A DNA stretch of 64,000 nt, taken from assembly GCF_030817355.1 (NCBI RefSeq), contig NZ_JAUSZH010000001.1:5022501-5086500 (forward strand). Direction: 5' to 3'. Positions 22,757 through 31,555 of the stretch are shown one piece after another. This stretch comes from Streptomyces sp. V1I1 (GTDB lineage: Bacteria > Actinomycetota > Actinomycetes > Streptomycetales > Streptomycetaceae). How positions within the stretch are numbered: position 1 is the first letter of the stretch; the number at the start of each line of letters is the position of its first letter. The translations under genes were made by a program, and so were the position numbers. The notes below the pieces were generated by a model that saw only the letters and a list, made by a program, of their open reading frames with translations, did not search any database and was not told the origin of the DNA.

Positions 22757-22779
22757 CTTACGACCAACGAAACTTACGA
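22757..22779. promoter_or_regulatory. Repeated CTTACGA in the MarR/NTF2-like divergent promoter
   Basis: Two exact copies of CTTACGA lie at 22757-22763 and 22773-22779, sixteen bases apart (about 1.5 helical turns). They sit in the 62-base gap between two divergent starts, in otherwise AT-richer DNA. It is a candidate MarR operator. Confidence 0.45.
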
Positions 22780-22795
22780 TACCAGAAAGATTCGA

Positions 22796-23251
22796 ATGTC
22801 GAAAGAAGTGTTTATAGAGAGCGTCGCCCAGCAGCTCCGGTCGCTGCAGCAGAGCTTCGACGCGTTCGACGAGGCCGCCGCCGCGCGGCTCGGGGTGAAC
22901 CGCACCGACCTTCGCTGTCTCGACCTGGTGCTGGGCAAGGGGCCGCTGTCGGCCGGTGAGCTGAGCACCGCGCTGAAGCTCAGTCCGGCGGCGACGACGA
23001 CGGTCATCGACCGCCTGGAGCGGGCCGGCCTGGTCGCCCGTACGCGCGACGCGGCCAACCGGCGGCGGGTCCTGGTCACGGCCACGGAGGCCGCGGGCGC
23101 GGCCGAGGCGGAGGTCTATCTGCCTGTGGGTGCCGCGGCGGCGGAGGCGTTGAGCCGCTACGACGAGGAGCAGCTCGCCACGATCCTGGACTTCCTGCAG
23201 GTGGCGCGGCAGGTGCAGGAAATCCAGGCGGCGCGACTGGCTGCGGAGTGA
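22796..23251 (+). CDS. MarR-family transcriptional regulator
   Basis: 151 residues. The winged helix-turn-helix spans about 35-105: LDLVLGKGPLSAGELSTALK (helices 2-3), LSPAATTTVIDRLERAGLVA (recognition helix) and RDAANRRRVLVTATEAAG (the wing). Flanking helices form the dimer interface. MarR proteins usually repress a divergent gene and their own, and release DNA on binding a small phenolic ligand. The divergent NTF2-like gene is the obvious target. Confidence 0.9.
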   Translation: MSKEVFIESVAQQLRSLQQSFDAFDEAAAARLGVNRTDLRCLDLVLGKGPLSAGELSTALKLSPAATTTVIDRLERAGLVARTRDAANRRRVLVTATEAAGAAEAEVYLPVGAAAAEALSRYDEEQLATILDFLQVARQVQEIQAARLAAE

Positions 23252-23328
23252 GCGCCGCGCTTGCCGAAGGGCGGCGGTGTGCGCCGAGGCCGTCGGCCGG
23301 GCGGGGCTGCCTGGCCCGCTGCCTGCCG

Positions 23329-23757
23329 TTAGCCGGCCGCGTGTGTGCTCACGCGTTCACCGCCCAGCTCAACCGCGGCGCAGCGCCAGCGCTGGTCCGC
23401 GCCCTGTTCGAGGCGGAAGGCCATCGCGCTGACCCGGTCTCCCGAGCCGATTCTGGCGAAGGCCTCGATCACGCCCGGGCCCGGGTGGTACTCGCCGCAG
23501 TGGCGGACGACCGGCGTCACCCGCTCCGCCGGCCGCAGCGGGGCTCCCGGGGCGAGCCGCACCAGCTGTTCGTATGCCTCCCCGATCGTGTGTCCGAGCA
23601 TCCAGTGCACCGGGCGCTGGCCGCTGAGCACCGCGAGCAGGCGGTCGGCAAACCAGTAGTGCGGCTTGTGCTGCCGCCGTGCGCGTGCCATCGCCGCTGC
23701 CGCCGCCACGGCGGGACGGCGCTGGTCGCGCCGCCCTGCGGGCCGGGTCCTGTCCAT
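23329..23757 (-). CDS. Rv3235-family conserved actinobacterial protein
   Basis: 142 residues. A basic Ala/Arg-rich N-terminus precedes the conserved core HYWFADRLLAVLSGQRPVHW, LGHTIGEAYEQLVRLAPG and VEAFARIGSGDRVSAMAFRLE. It is cytoplasmic with no membrane helix. The family is found near secA in both Streptomyces and mycobacteria (Rv3235 versus secA1), so this neighbourhood is old, but no function is known. It resembles SecA-associated small folds only in context. It converges with the MarR gene. Confidence 0.75.
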   Translation of the reverse strand: MDRTRPAGRRDQRRPAVAAAAAMARARRQHKPHYWFADRLLAVLSGQRPVHWMLGHTIGEAYEQLVRLAPGAPLRPAERVTPVVRHCGEYHPGPGVIEAFARIGSGDRVSAMAFRLEQGADQRWRCAAVELGGERVSTHAAG

Positions 23758-24034
23758 GCAGATCGCCCCCGTTGAGCCGGGCCCGGTCGATACCGGGCGG
23801 TAACTTCACTGGTGATCTTTTATGGGGCGGGCTGCGCCGTCCGCAATGCGCGCTGTCCGACGAGGAGGCGGCGCCGTAGATTCACCTATCAGGGTGAGGA
23901 GTGGCGTCCTGGGGGCCGTCGCCGGGCGGGGCGGGGGCTTTGTCCGCTGACGGTGCGCGAGGCCGGGAGCGGCACTCCGAAGGGGGACCTCGCACGTATC
24001 CTGAGGGCGTCTCCGACTACGAAAGCGGCCAGCC

Positions 24035-24541
24035 ATGCGCGTCTACGTTCCCCTGACCCTCTCCGGTCTCGCAGAGGCGCACAAGACGGGCGAACTGGGG
24101 CCCGGCCCGCTGACCGCCTATGCCGTCACTCCGGGGCTGCGCGAGTGGTACGTCTCCGACGACATCGAGGAGCTCGAGTACGCCGCGCTCAACCGCGCCG
24201 CGGCCGCGTCCCTGCGGCTGCTCGCCGGTGACCCTGACGCGGCCCGGCGCCGGGTGGTCGTCGCCATCGACGTACGGGACCAGGACGCGGTCGCCGACCC
24301 CGACCGGGTGCTCGTCGCGAGCGCGCTGGGCGAGGTGCGGGTCGGGTCCGCGGTGCCGCTGGCCAAGGCGGCGGCGGTCCATGTCGATGGCGACGACGCG
24401 GTCGGCGACGTGTCCGCGGCGGCGGACGCTCTGGGGGCGGCGGACCAGGGCGACGACGACGCGCAGTTCACGGTGGACGGGGCGGAGGACCACGAGCTGC
24501 TCTGGTACGGGGTGCAGGAGATCCCGAACCTCATCAGCTGA
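24035..24541 (+). CDS. DUF6912-family conserved protein
   Basis: 168 residues. It begins MRVYVPLTLSGLAEAHKTGE, with the segment AYAVTPGLREWYVSDDIEELEYAALNRAA, which defines this actinobacterial family. The C-terminal ~45 residues are acidic and end HELLWYGVQEIPNLI. There are no membrane segments or recognisable catalytic motifs. Function is unknown. It is conserved between the Rv3235-like gene and the HAD hydrolase in Streptomyces. Confidence 0.8.
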   Translation: MRVYVPLTLSGLAEAHKTGELGPGPLTAYAVTPGLREWYVSDDIEELEYAALNRAAAASLRLLAGDPDAARRRVVVAIDVRDQDAVADPDRVLVASALGEVRVGSAVPLAKAAAVHVDGDDAVGDVSAAADALGAADQGDDDAQFTVDGAEDHELLWYGVQEIPNLIS

Positions 24542-24622
24542 GGCAGGCGCCCGATCCGCCTGAAGCGCCCGGTTTCCGGTCCGGGCCGTGCGTTGTCAGA
24601 CCCGGCCGGTACCGTTTTTCGT

Positions 24623-25288
24623 ATGGGGAAGCACAGCACGCATCTGGTCTGGGACTGGAACGGCACACTGCTCGACGACATCAAGGCGGTCATCGGGGCG
24701 ACGAACGCCGCCTTCGCGGAGATAGGCCTGGAGCCGATCACGCTCGAGCGCTACCGCGAGCTGTACTGCGTGCCGATTCCCCGGTTCTACGAGCGGCTGA
24801 TGGGCCGGCTGCCGTCGGACGCGGAGTGGGAGGTCATGGACGAGGCCTTCCACCGGCACTACAGCGAGCACCGGATCGGCTGCGGGCTGACCGAGGGCGT
24901 CGAGGAGCTGCTGCGGGAGTGGCAGCTGGCCGGGCGCAGCCAGTCGCTGCTCAGCATGTACGGGCACGAGCAGCTGGTCCCGGTCGTGCGGGGGTACGGC
25001 ATCGAGAGCCACTTCATACGCGTGGACGGGCGGACCGGGCCGTCGGGCGGCGGCAAGGCGCTCCACATGGAGCGCCACCTCCGGGCGCTGGACGGGGCCG
25101 TCCAGCCGGGCCGCACGGTGGTGGTCGGCGACGCGGTCGACGACGCGGTGGCGGCGGCGCACGTGGGTGCGCTGGCGGTGCTGTACACGGGCGGCTCGCA
25201 CAGCAGGTCCAGCCTGGAGGCGGTGGGCGTGCCGGTGGTGGACACGCTCGCCGAGGCGGTGGAGGAGGCCTTGCGCCTGGTGGCGTGA
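24623..25288 (+). CDS. HAD-superfamily hydrolase with DxN motif
   Basis: 221 residues. Motif I is WDWNGTLLDD, where the usual second Asp (general acid) is Asn. A helical cap follows (about 20-85). Motif II-like LLSMYGH, a Lys region (GGGKALHME) and motif IV VVVGDAVDDAVAAAHVG complete a phosphoglycolate-phosphatase-like HAD fold. The DxN variant is seen in other actinobacterial HADs and may alter the chemistry from classic phosphatase. The ATG at 24623 starts just before motif I; an upstream GTG/TTG start would only add unrelated residues. Confidence 0.84.
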   Translation: MGKHSTHLVWDWNGTLLDDIKAVIGATNAAFAEIGLEPITLERYRELYCVPIPRFYERLMGRLPSDAEWEVMDEAFHRHYSEHRIGCGLTEGVEELLREWQLAGRSQSLLSMYGHEQLVPVVRGYGIESHFIRVDGRTGPSGGGKALHMERHLRALDGAVQPGRTVVVGDAVDDAVAAAHVGALAVLYTGGSHSRSSLEAVGVPVVDTLAEAVEEALRLVA

Positions 25289-25290
25289 GC

Positions 25291-25465
25291 CCGCACGCAC
25301 GACTCCGTGGGGACTCCGTGGGCGGGGCAGCCCCGACCGCCCCCGCCGCCTTCAGACGCGCGCGCCGCGGTCCGCCCCGCCGCGGGGTGAACCCGCACGC
25401 ACCAGGCCTGGCGCCGGCCAACCTCTACCGGCCCGCCGCCTTCAGACGCGGGCAGCGGTCCGATC
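25291..25465. repeat. Degenerate ~90-100 bp tandem duplication between convergent genes
   Basis: CCGCACGCAC occurs at 25291 and again at 25393. CCGCCGCCTTCAGACGCG occurs at 25343 and again at 25433, each followed by a near-identical GCGGTCCG. Two diverged copies of one unit thus fill the gap between the HAD and DJ-1 genes. No terminator stem of the usual type was found here. Confidence 0.6.
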
Positions 25466-25471
25466 GCTCCG

Positions 25472-26038
25472 CTACGCCACCGGTGCCTTCGCTCGTAGCA
25501 CCTTCAGGAACTCCCGCATCCAGGCCGAGTGGTCCGGCCAGGCACGGGAGGAGACCAGGGTGCCGTCGACCACCGCCTCCACGTCCTGGAAGCTGGCTCC
25601 CGCTGCCTGCATGTCCAGTTCCAGAGCTGGGTATGCGGTGACCCGGCGGCCCTCCAGGCTGCCGATCGCCGCCGTCAGCAGCGGGCCGTGGCAGATCTGG
25701 GCCACCGGTTTGTCCGCGTCGAAGAAGGACTTCAGGATCTTGCGGAGCTCAGGGTCGTTGCGCAGGTACTCCGGGGCGCGGCCGCCCGGGATCACCAGCG
25801 CTGTGTACTGTCCGGGGTCGACCTCCGAGAAGGCGAGGTCCGCGGGCCAGGTGTAGCCCGGCTTCTCGGTGTACGTGTCGAAGCCCGGCTCGAAGTCGTG
25901 CACGACGAACTGCAGCTTCTTGCGGGCGGGGGCCGCGATGTCGACCTCGTACCCCTCCTCCCGCAGTCGCTGGTACGGGTAGAGGACTTCGAGGGACTCG
26001 GCTGCGTCGCCGGTGACGATCAGGATCTTCGCTGTCAT
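25472..26038 (-). CDS. DJ-1/PfpI-family protein
   Basis: 188 residues. The fold starts KILIVTGDAAESLEVLYPYQ, with the conserved Glu at 18. The nucleophile elbow is AQICHGPLL with Cys116, preceded by LVIPGGRAPEYL (oxyanion Gly-Gly). The family includes glyoxalase/deglycase-like and stress chaperone proteins, and length and motifs fit the PfpI/YhbO branch. Substrate cannot be assigned. It is a single gene, divergent from the large gdh gene with a 461-base gap. Confidence 0.88.
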   Translation of the reverse strand: MTAKILIVTGDAAESLEVLYPYQRLREEGYEVDIAAPARKKLQFVVHDFEPGFDTYTEKPGYTWPADLAFSEVDPGQYTALVIPGGRAPEYLRNDPELRKILKSFFDADKPVAQICHGPLLTAAIGSLEGRRVTAYPALELDMQAAGASFQDVEAVVDGTLVSSRAWPDHSAWMREFLKVLRAKAPVA

Positions 26039-26499
26039 GGCTGCTCCCGGTGTCGGGCTGTCGACGGTTCCCTGCCGTGGGTGCAGGGCGGTGGCGCCGC
26101 TCGCGGGGGCGCCGTGTCGTCACCGCCAACCTGCACCGCGGCGGGCTGTTTGCCAAGAGTGGGCCTTTGTCGCTGTCCAGAGTGTCAAACTTCCGGCCCC
26201 GCTTTTGTACACATACGGCTCATGACGGGTCGGGGGGGCGGGGCGATAGCCTTGACCCGTGATCAGCGCTATATGCCGTGGGGGCAGCGAAGCCCCCGGC
26301 CTGCGCCCGGAGCGCCACAGCGCCCGGGCGATCGTTGATCTTCTCGTTCCGGCCCGGCTGCCAAAATTGGCCAATAACGGCTCGGACATCTCTCATCGCG
26401 GCATAGCGTCGACTCCGACCGGATACCCCGCGTCGTGGCGTTGCGTCGCTTTTTCTTTCACCTACGTCACGCAACGGCGCGCGACAGGAGCCAGAGGAC
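26039..26499. other. Non-coding divergent upstream region (DJ-1 gene / gdh)
   Basis: 461 bases with no convincing gene. The part next to gdh is less GC-rich (TGCCAAAATTGGCCAATAAC around 26359-26380, containing the palindrome TTGGCCAA) and is the likely gdh promoter/operator region. CAGGAG and AGAGGA precede the gdh ATG. I see no defined -35/-10 pair that I would annotate. Confidence 0.5.
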
Positions 26500-29400
26500 A
26501 TGCAGACCAAGCTGGACGAAGCCAAGGCCGAGCTGCTCACACGGGCCGCCCGGGTAGCTGAGAACAGCCCGGTCGGGGGGCACCTTCCGACTGGGGCCGA
26601 GCAAGGGGAGCGTCCCGACCAGGACACCCTGCTCTCGTACCTCCAGCGCTACTACCTGCACACCGCTCCCGAGGACCTCGCCGACCGCGACCCGGTCGAC
26701 ATCTTTGGCGCGGCACTTTCCCACTACCGGCTCGCCGAAAACCGCCCGCAGGGGACGGCCAATGTGCGGGTTCACACCCCGACCATCGAGGAGAACGGCT
26801 GGACGTGCAGCCACTCCGTGGTCGAGGTTGTCACCGACGACATGCCCTTCCTCGTCGACTCGGTCACCAATGAGCTCTCCCGGCAGGGCCGAGGCATCCA
26901 TGTAGTGATCCACCCGCAGGTCATCGTCCGCCGGGATGTCACGGGCAAGCTCATCGAGGTGCTGCCCAGCGAGACCAATGGCAAGGCCAAGGCCGAGGGC
27001 AGGGCGCTGCCGCACGACGCGCTCGTCGAGTCCTGGATCCACGTCGAGTTCGACCGTGAGACCGACCGGGCCGATCTGAAGCAGATCACCTCCGACCTGC
27101 TGCGCGTCCTGTCGGACGTGCGCGAGGCCGTCGAGGACTGGGAGAAGATGCGCGACGCCGCGCTGCGCATCGCCGAAGAGCTGCCGAGCGAGCCGACCGC
27201 CGACGATCTGCGCGACCAGGAGCTCGACGAGGCGCGCGAGCTGCTGCGCTGGCTCGCCGACGACCACTTCACCTTTCTCGGCTACCGGGAGTACGAGCTC
27301 ACCGAGAACGACTCGCTGGCCGCCGTGCCCGGCACCGGCCTCGGCATTCTGCGCTCCGACCCCCACCACAGCGCCGACGAGACCCACCCGGTCAGCCCGT
27401 CCTTCAGCCGGCTGCCCGCCGACGCCCGCAAGAAGGCCCGCGAGCACAAGCTGCTCGTACTGACCAAGGCCAACAGCCGCTCGACCGTGCACCGGCCCAG
27501 CTACCTCGACTATGTGGGCGTCAAGAAGTTCAACGCCAAGGGCGAGGTCGTCGGCGAGCGCCGCTTCCTCGGCCTGTTCTCCTCCGCCGCGTACACCGAG
27601 TCCGTCCGCCGCGTCCCGGTCATCCGCCGCAAGGTCGCCGAGGTCCTGGAGGGCGCCGGCTTCTCGCCCCACAGCCACGACGGCCGCGACCTGCTGCAGA
27701 TCCTGGAGACCTACCCGCGCGACGAGCTCTTCCAGACGCCCGTCGACCAGCTGCGCTCCATCGTCACCAGCGTGCTCTACCTCCAAGAGCGCCGACGGCT
27801 GCGGCTCTACCTGCGCCAGGACGAGTACGGGCGCTACTACTCCGCTCTGGTCTACCTGCCGCGCGACCGGTACACCACCGGCGTACGGCTGCGCCTGATC
27901 GAGATCCTCAAGGAAGAACTCAACGGCACCAGCGTCGACTTCACCGCCTGGAACACCGAGTCGATCCTTTCCCGGCTGCACTTCGTGGTCCGCGTCCCGG
28001 TCGGCACCGAGCTGCCCGACCTCACCGACGCCGACAAGGAGCGCATCGAGGCCCGGCTGGTGGAGGCCGCCCGTTCCTGGGCCGACGGATTCGCCGAGGC
28101 GCTGAACGCCGAGGTCGGCGAGGAGCGCGCGGCCGAACTGCTGCGCCGTTACGCCAACGCCTTCCCCGAGGGCTACAAGGCTGACCACTCGCCGCGCGCC
28201 GCCGTCGCCGACCTGGTCCACCTCGAGCAACTGACCCAGTCCGGCCAGGAATTCTCGCTCTCCCTGTACGAGCCGGTCGGCGCGGGCCCCGGCGAGCGCC
28301 GCTTCAAGATCTACCGCATGGGCGAGCAGGTCTCGCTCTCCGCCGTGCTGCCGGTGCTGCAGCGGCTGGGCTGCGAGGTCGTCGACGAGCGTCCGCACGA
28401 GCTGCGCTGCTCGGACCGTACGAGCGCGTGGATCTACGACTTCGGGCTGCGTATGCCGAAGGCCACGGGCAACGGCGACTACCTCGCCGACGACGCCCGC
28501 GAGCGTTTCCAGGACGCCTTCGCCGCCGTCTGGACCGGCGACGCGGAGAACGACGGCTTCAACTCCCTCGTGCTGGGTGCCGGTTTGAACTGGCGGGAGG
28601 CGATGGTGCTGCGCGCGTACGCCAAGTACCTGCGCCAGGCCGGTTCGACCTTCAGCCAGGACTACATGGAGGACACCCTCCGTACCAACGTCCACACCAC
28701 CCGGCTGCTGGTCTCCCTCTTCGAGGCGAGGATGTCGCCGGACCGCCAGCGCGCGGGCACCGAGCTGACCGACGGTCTGCTCGAGGAGCTCGACGGGGCG
28801 CTCGACCAGGTCGTGAGCCTGGACGAGGACCGGATCCTGCGCTCCTTCCTCACCGTCATCAAGGCGACGCTGCGCACCAATTTCTTCCAGGAGGCGGCGG
28901 GCTTCACGCAGCACGGCTATGTGTCGATGAAGTTCGACCCGCAAGCCATCCCGGATCTGCCGGCGCCCCGCCCGGCGTACGAGATCTGGGTGTACTCCCC
29001 GCGCGTCGAAGGTGTGCACCTGCGCTTCGGCAAGGTCGCGCGCGGCGGGCTGCGCTGGTCCGACCGGCGTGAGGACTTCCGTACGGAAATCCTCGGCCTG
29101 GTCAAGGCGCAGATGGTCAAGAACACCGTGATCGTGCCGGTCGGCGCCAAGGGCGGGTTCGTCGCCAAGCAGCTCCCGGACCCGTCGGTGGACCGGGACG
29201 CCTGGCTGGCCGAGGGCATCGCCTGCTACAAGATCTTCATCTCCGCGCTGCTCGACATCACCGACAACCTGGTGGCGGGCGAGGTCGTGCCGCCGGCCGA
29301 CGTCGTACGCCACGACGAGGACGACGCCTACCTCGTCGTCGCCGCCGACAAGGGGACCGCGACGTTCTCCGACATCGCCAACGAAGTCGCGCTCTCGTAC

Positions 29401-31452
29401 AACTTCTGGCTCGGTGACGCCTTCGCCTCGGGCGGCTCCGCCGGATACGACCACAAGGGCATGGGCATCACCGCCCGCGGCGCGTGGGAGTCCGTCAAGC
29501 GGCACTTCCGCGAGCTCGGCCACGACACCCAGACCCAGGACTTCACGGTCGTCGGCGTCGGTGACATGTCCGGCGACGTGTTCGGCAACGGCATGCTGCT
29601 CAGCGAGCACATCCGGCTGGTCGCGGCCTTCGACCACCGGCACATCTTCATCGACCCGAACCCGGACGCGGCCCTCTCGTACGCCGAGCGCCGCCGGCTC
29701 TTCGAGTTGCCCCGCTCCTCCTGGGCCGACTACAACAAGGAGCTGCTGTCGCAGGGCGGCGGCATCCACCCGCGCAGCGCCAAGTCGATCCCGGTCAACG
29801 CGCAGATGCGCGAGGCGCTCGGCATCAAGGCGGGCATCGCCAAGATGACGCCCGCCGAGCTGATGAAGGCGATCTTCAAGGCCCCGGTGGACCTGCTGTG
29901 GAACGGCGGCATCGGTACGTACGTCAAGGCTTCCACCGAGTCCAACGCGGACGTCGGCGACAAGGCCAACGACGCGATCCGCGTCAACGGCGAGGACCTG
30001 CGGGTCAAGGTCGTCGGCGAGGGCGGCAACCTGGGTCTGACCCAGCTCGGCCGGATCGAGTTCGACCGCCACGGCGGGAAGATCAACACCGACGCCATCG
30101 ACAACAGCGCGGGCGTGGACACCTCCGACCACGAGGTGAACATCAAGATCCTGCTCAACGGCCTTGTGTCGGACGGCGATCTGACCGTCAAGCAGCGCAA
30201 CAAGCTGCTTGCCGAGATGACCGACGAGGTCGGCAAGCTCGTGCTGCGCAACAACTACGCGCAGAACGTCGCCCTGGCCAACGCCGTCGTCCAGGCGCCG
30301 AGTCTGCTCCACGCCCACCAGCGCTTCATTCGGCGCCTGGAGCGCGAAGGGCGGCTCGACCGCAGACTTGAATTCCTGCCGACCGACCGGCAGATCCGTG
30401 AACTGCTGAACGCGGGCAAGGGACTCAGCCAGCCCGAGCTGGCCGTTCTGCTCGCCTACACCAAGATCACGGTGGCGGACGAGCTGATCAAGACGTCCCT
30501 GCCGGACGACCCGTATCTGCGCCGGCTGCTGCACGCGTACTTCCCGAGGCCGCTGCGCGAGAGGTTCCCCGAGGCGGTCGACGGGCATGCGCTGCGCCGC
30601 GAGATCGTGACGACGGTGCTGGTCAACGACACGGTGAACACCGGTGGTTCGACCTTCCTGCACCGGCTGCGGGAGGAGACGGGCGCGTCGGTCGAGGAGA
30701 TCGTGCGGGCGCAGACCGCGGCGCGGGAGATCTTCGGTCTCAGCGCGGTGTGGGACGCCGTCGAGGCTCTCGACAACAAGGTCGCGGCCGACGTCCAGAC
30801 CCGGATCCGGCTGCACTCGCGCCGCCTCGTCGAGCGCGGTACGCGATGGCTGCTGGGCAACCGGCCGCAGCCGCTGGAGCTCGCCGAGACCATCGACTTC
30901 TTCGCCGAGCGCGTGGAGCAGGTCTGGGGCGAGCTGCCGAAGATGCTGCGCGGCGCTGACCTGGAGTGGTACGAGCGCATCCTGCAGGAGCTCACCGATG
31001 CGGGCGTGCCCGAGGAACTCGCGCTGCGGGTTGCCGGGTTCTCTTCCGCCTTCCCGACGCTCGACATCGTCGCGATCGCGGACCGTACGAAGAAGGAGCC
31101 GATGGCGGTCGCCGAGGTGTACTACGACCTCGCCGACCGGCTGCGGATCACGCAGCTGATGGACCGGATCATCGAGCTGCCGCGGGCCGACCGCTGGCAG
31201 TCGATGGCCCGCGCCTCCATCCGCGAGGACCTGTACGCGGCGCACTCCATGCTCACCGCGGATGTGCTCTCCGTCGGCAACGGCGCCTCGACGCCGGAGG
31301 AGCGGTTCAAGGCGTGGGAGCAGAAGAACTCGGCGATCCTGGGCCGGGCGCGCTCGACGCTGGAGGAGATCCAGAGCTCGGACACGTTCGACCTGGCGAA
31401 CCTGTCGGTGGCTATGCGGACGATGCGGCAGCTGCTGCGGACGCACAGCTGA
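26500..31452 (+). CDS. gdh: NAD-specific glutamate dehydrogenase, GDH-180 class
   Basis: 1650 residues, the size of the large actinobacterial/proteobacterial NAD-GDH family first described in Streptomyces. It converts glutamate to 2-oxoglutarate and ammonium with NAD. The long N-terminal region (~1-700) contains ACT-like regulatory modules. The catalytic core includes RGGLRWSDRREDFRTEILGL and TVIVPVGAKGGFV (about 848-888), then the Rossmann portion with VVGVGDMSGDVFGNGML and NGGIGTYVKAS. A ~400-residue helical C-terminal domain follows. An RBS (AGAGGA) lies 4 bases before the ATG. It is a monocistronic unit ended by a 21-bp hairpin. Its large size and ACT-like modules suggest allosteric control. 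Confidence 0.95.
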   Translation: MQTKLDEAKAELLTRAARVAENSPVGGHLPTGAEQGERPDQDTLLSYLQRYYLHTAPEDLADRDPVDIFGAALSHYRLAENRPQGTANVRVHTPTIEENGWTCSHSVVEVVTDDMPFLVDSVTNELSRQGRGIHVVIHPQVIVRRDVTGKLIEVLPSETNGKAKAEGRALPHDALVESWIHVEFDRETDRADLKQITSDLLRVLSDVREAVEDWEKMRDAALRIAEELPSEPTADDLRDQELDEARELLRWLADDHFTFLGYREYELTENDSLAAVPGTGLGILRSDPHHSADETHPVSPSFSRLPADARKKAREHKLLVLTKANSRSTVHRPSYLDYVGVKKFNAKGEVVGERRFLGLFSSAAYTESVRRVPVIRRKVAEVLEGAGFSPHSHDGRDLLQILETYPRDELFQTPVDQLRSIVTSVLYLQERRRLRLYLRQDEYGRYYSALVYLPRDRYTTGVRLRLIEILKEELNGTSVDFTAWNTESILSRLHFVVRVPVGTELPDLTDADKERIEARLVEAARSWADGFAEALNAEVGEERAAELLRRYANAFPEGYKADHSPRAAVADLVHLEQLTQSGQEFSLSLYEPVGAGPGERRFKIYRMGEQVSLSAVLPVLQRLGCEVVDERPHELRCSDRTSAWIYDFGLRMPKATGNGDYLADDARERFQDAFAAVWTGDAENDGFNSLVLGAGLNWREAMVLRAYAKYLRQAGSTFSQDYMEDTLRTNVHTTRLLVSLFEARMSPDRQRAGTELTDGLLEELDGALDQVVSLDEDRILRSFLTVIKATLRTNFFQEAAGFTQHGYVSMKFDPQAIPDLPAPRPAYEIWVYSPRVEGVHLRFGKVARGGLRWSDRREDFRTEILGLVKAQMVKNTVIVPVGAKGGFVAKQLPDPSVDRDAWLAEGIACYKIFISALLDITDNLVAGEVVPPADVVRHDEDDAYLVVAADKGTATFSDIANEVALSYNFWLGDAFASGGSAGYDHKGMGITARGAWESVKRHFRELGHDTQTQDFTVVGVGDMSGDVFGNGMLLSEHIRLVAAFDHRHIFIDPNPDAALSYAERRRLFELPRSSWADYNKELLSQGGGIHPRSAKSIPVNAQMREALGIKAGIAKMTPAELMKAIFKAPVDLLWNGGIGTYVKASTESNADVGDKANDAIRVNGEDLRVKVVGEGGNLGLTQLGRIEFDRHGGKINTDAIDNSAGVDTSDHEVNIKILLNGLVSDGDLTVKQRNKLLAEMTDEVGKLVLRNNYAQNVALANAVVQAPSLLHAHQRFIRRLEREGRLDRRLEFLPTDRQIRELLNAGKGLSQPELAVLLAYTKITVADELIKTSLPDDPYLRRLLHAYFPRPLRERFPEAVDGHALRREIVTTVLVNDTVNTGGSTFLHRLREETGASVEEIVRAQTAAREIFGLSAVWDAVEALDNKVAADVQTRIRLHSRRLVERGTRWLLGNRPQPLELAETIDFFAERVEQVWGELPKMLRGADLEWYERILQELTDAGVPEELALRVAGFSSAFPTLDIVAIADRTKKEPMAVAEVYYDLADRLRITQLMDRIIELPRADRWQSMARASIREDLYAAHSMLTADVLSVGNGASTPEERFKAWEQKNSAILGRARSTLEEIQSSDTFDLANLSVAMRTMRQLLRTHS

Positions 31453-31502
31453 CGCGGTGACCGGCGAAGGCTGACCGGGGCCGCCCGGTGGCCGGTTTGT
31501 CC

Positions 31503-31546
31503 TCAATCGCCGGACGGGCTTGATTTCAAGCCCGTCCGGCGATTGA
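31503..31546. terminator. Perfect 21-bp palindromic bidirectional terminator
   Basis: TCAATCGCCGGACGGGCTTGA and its exact reverse complement are separated by two bases. It lies between the convergent gdh and GT87 genes, ten bases from the latter's stop. The same core (AAGCC-CGCCGGCGATTGAG) recurs at 54230-54252, so it belongs to a dispersed Streptomyces palindrome family that often serves as a terminator. Confidence 0.85.
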
Positions 31547-31555
31547 GCGTTCTGC

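Noticed and set aside
26467..31506. Very long open frame antisense to gdh (over 1600 codons)
   Set aside because: High GC content in codon position 3 of gdh keeps the opposite strand open; its translation is low-complexity and matches no family.
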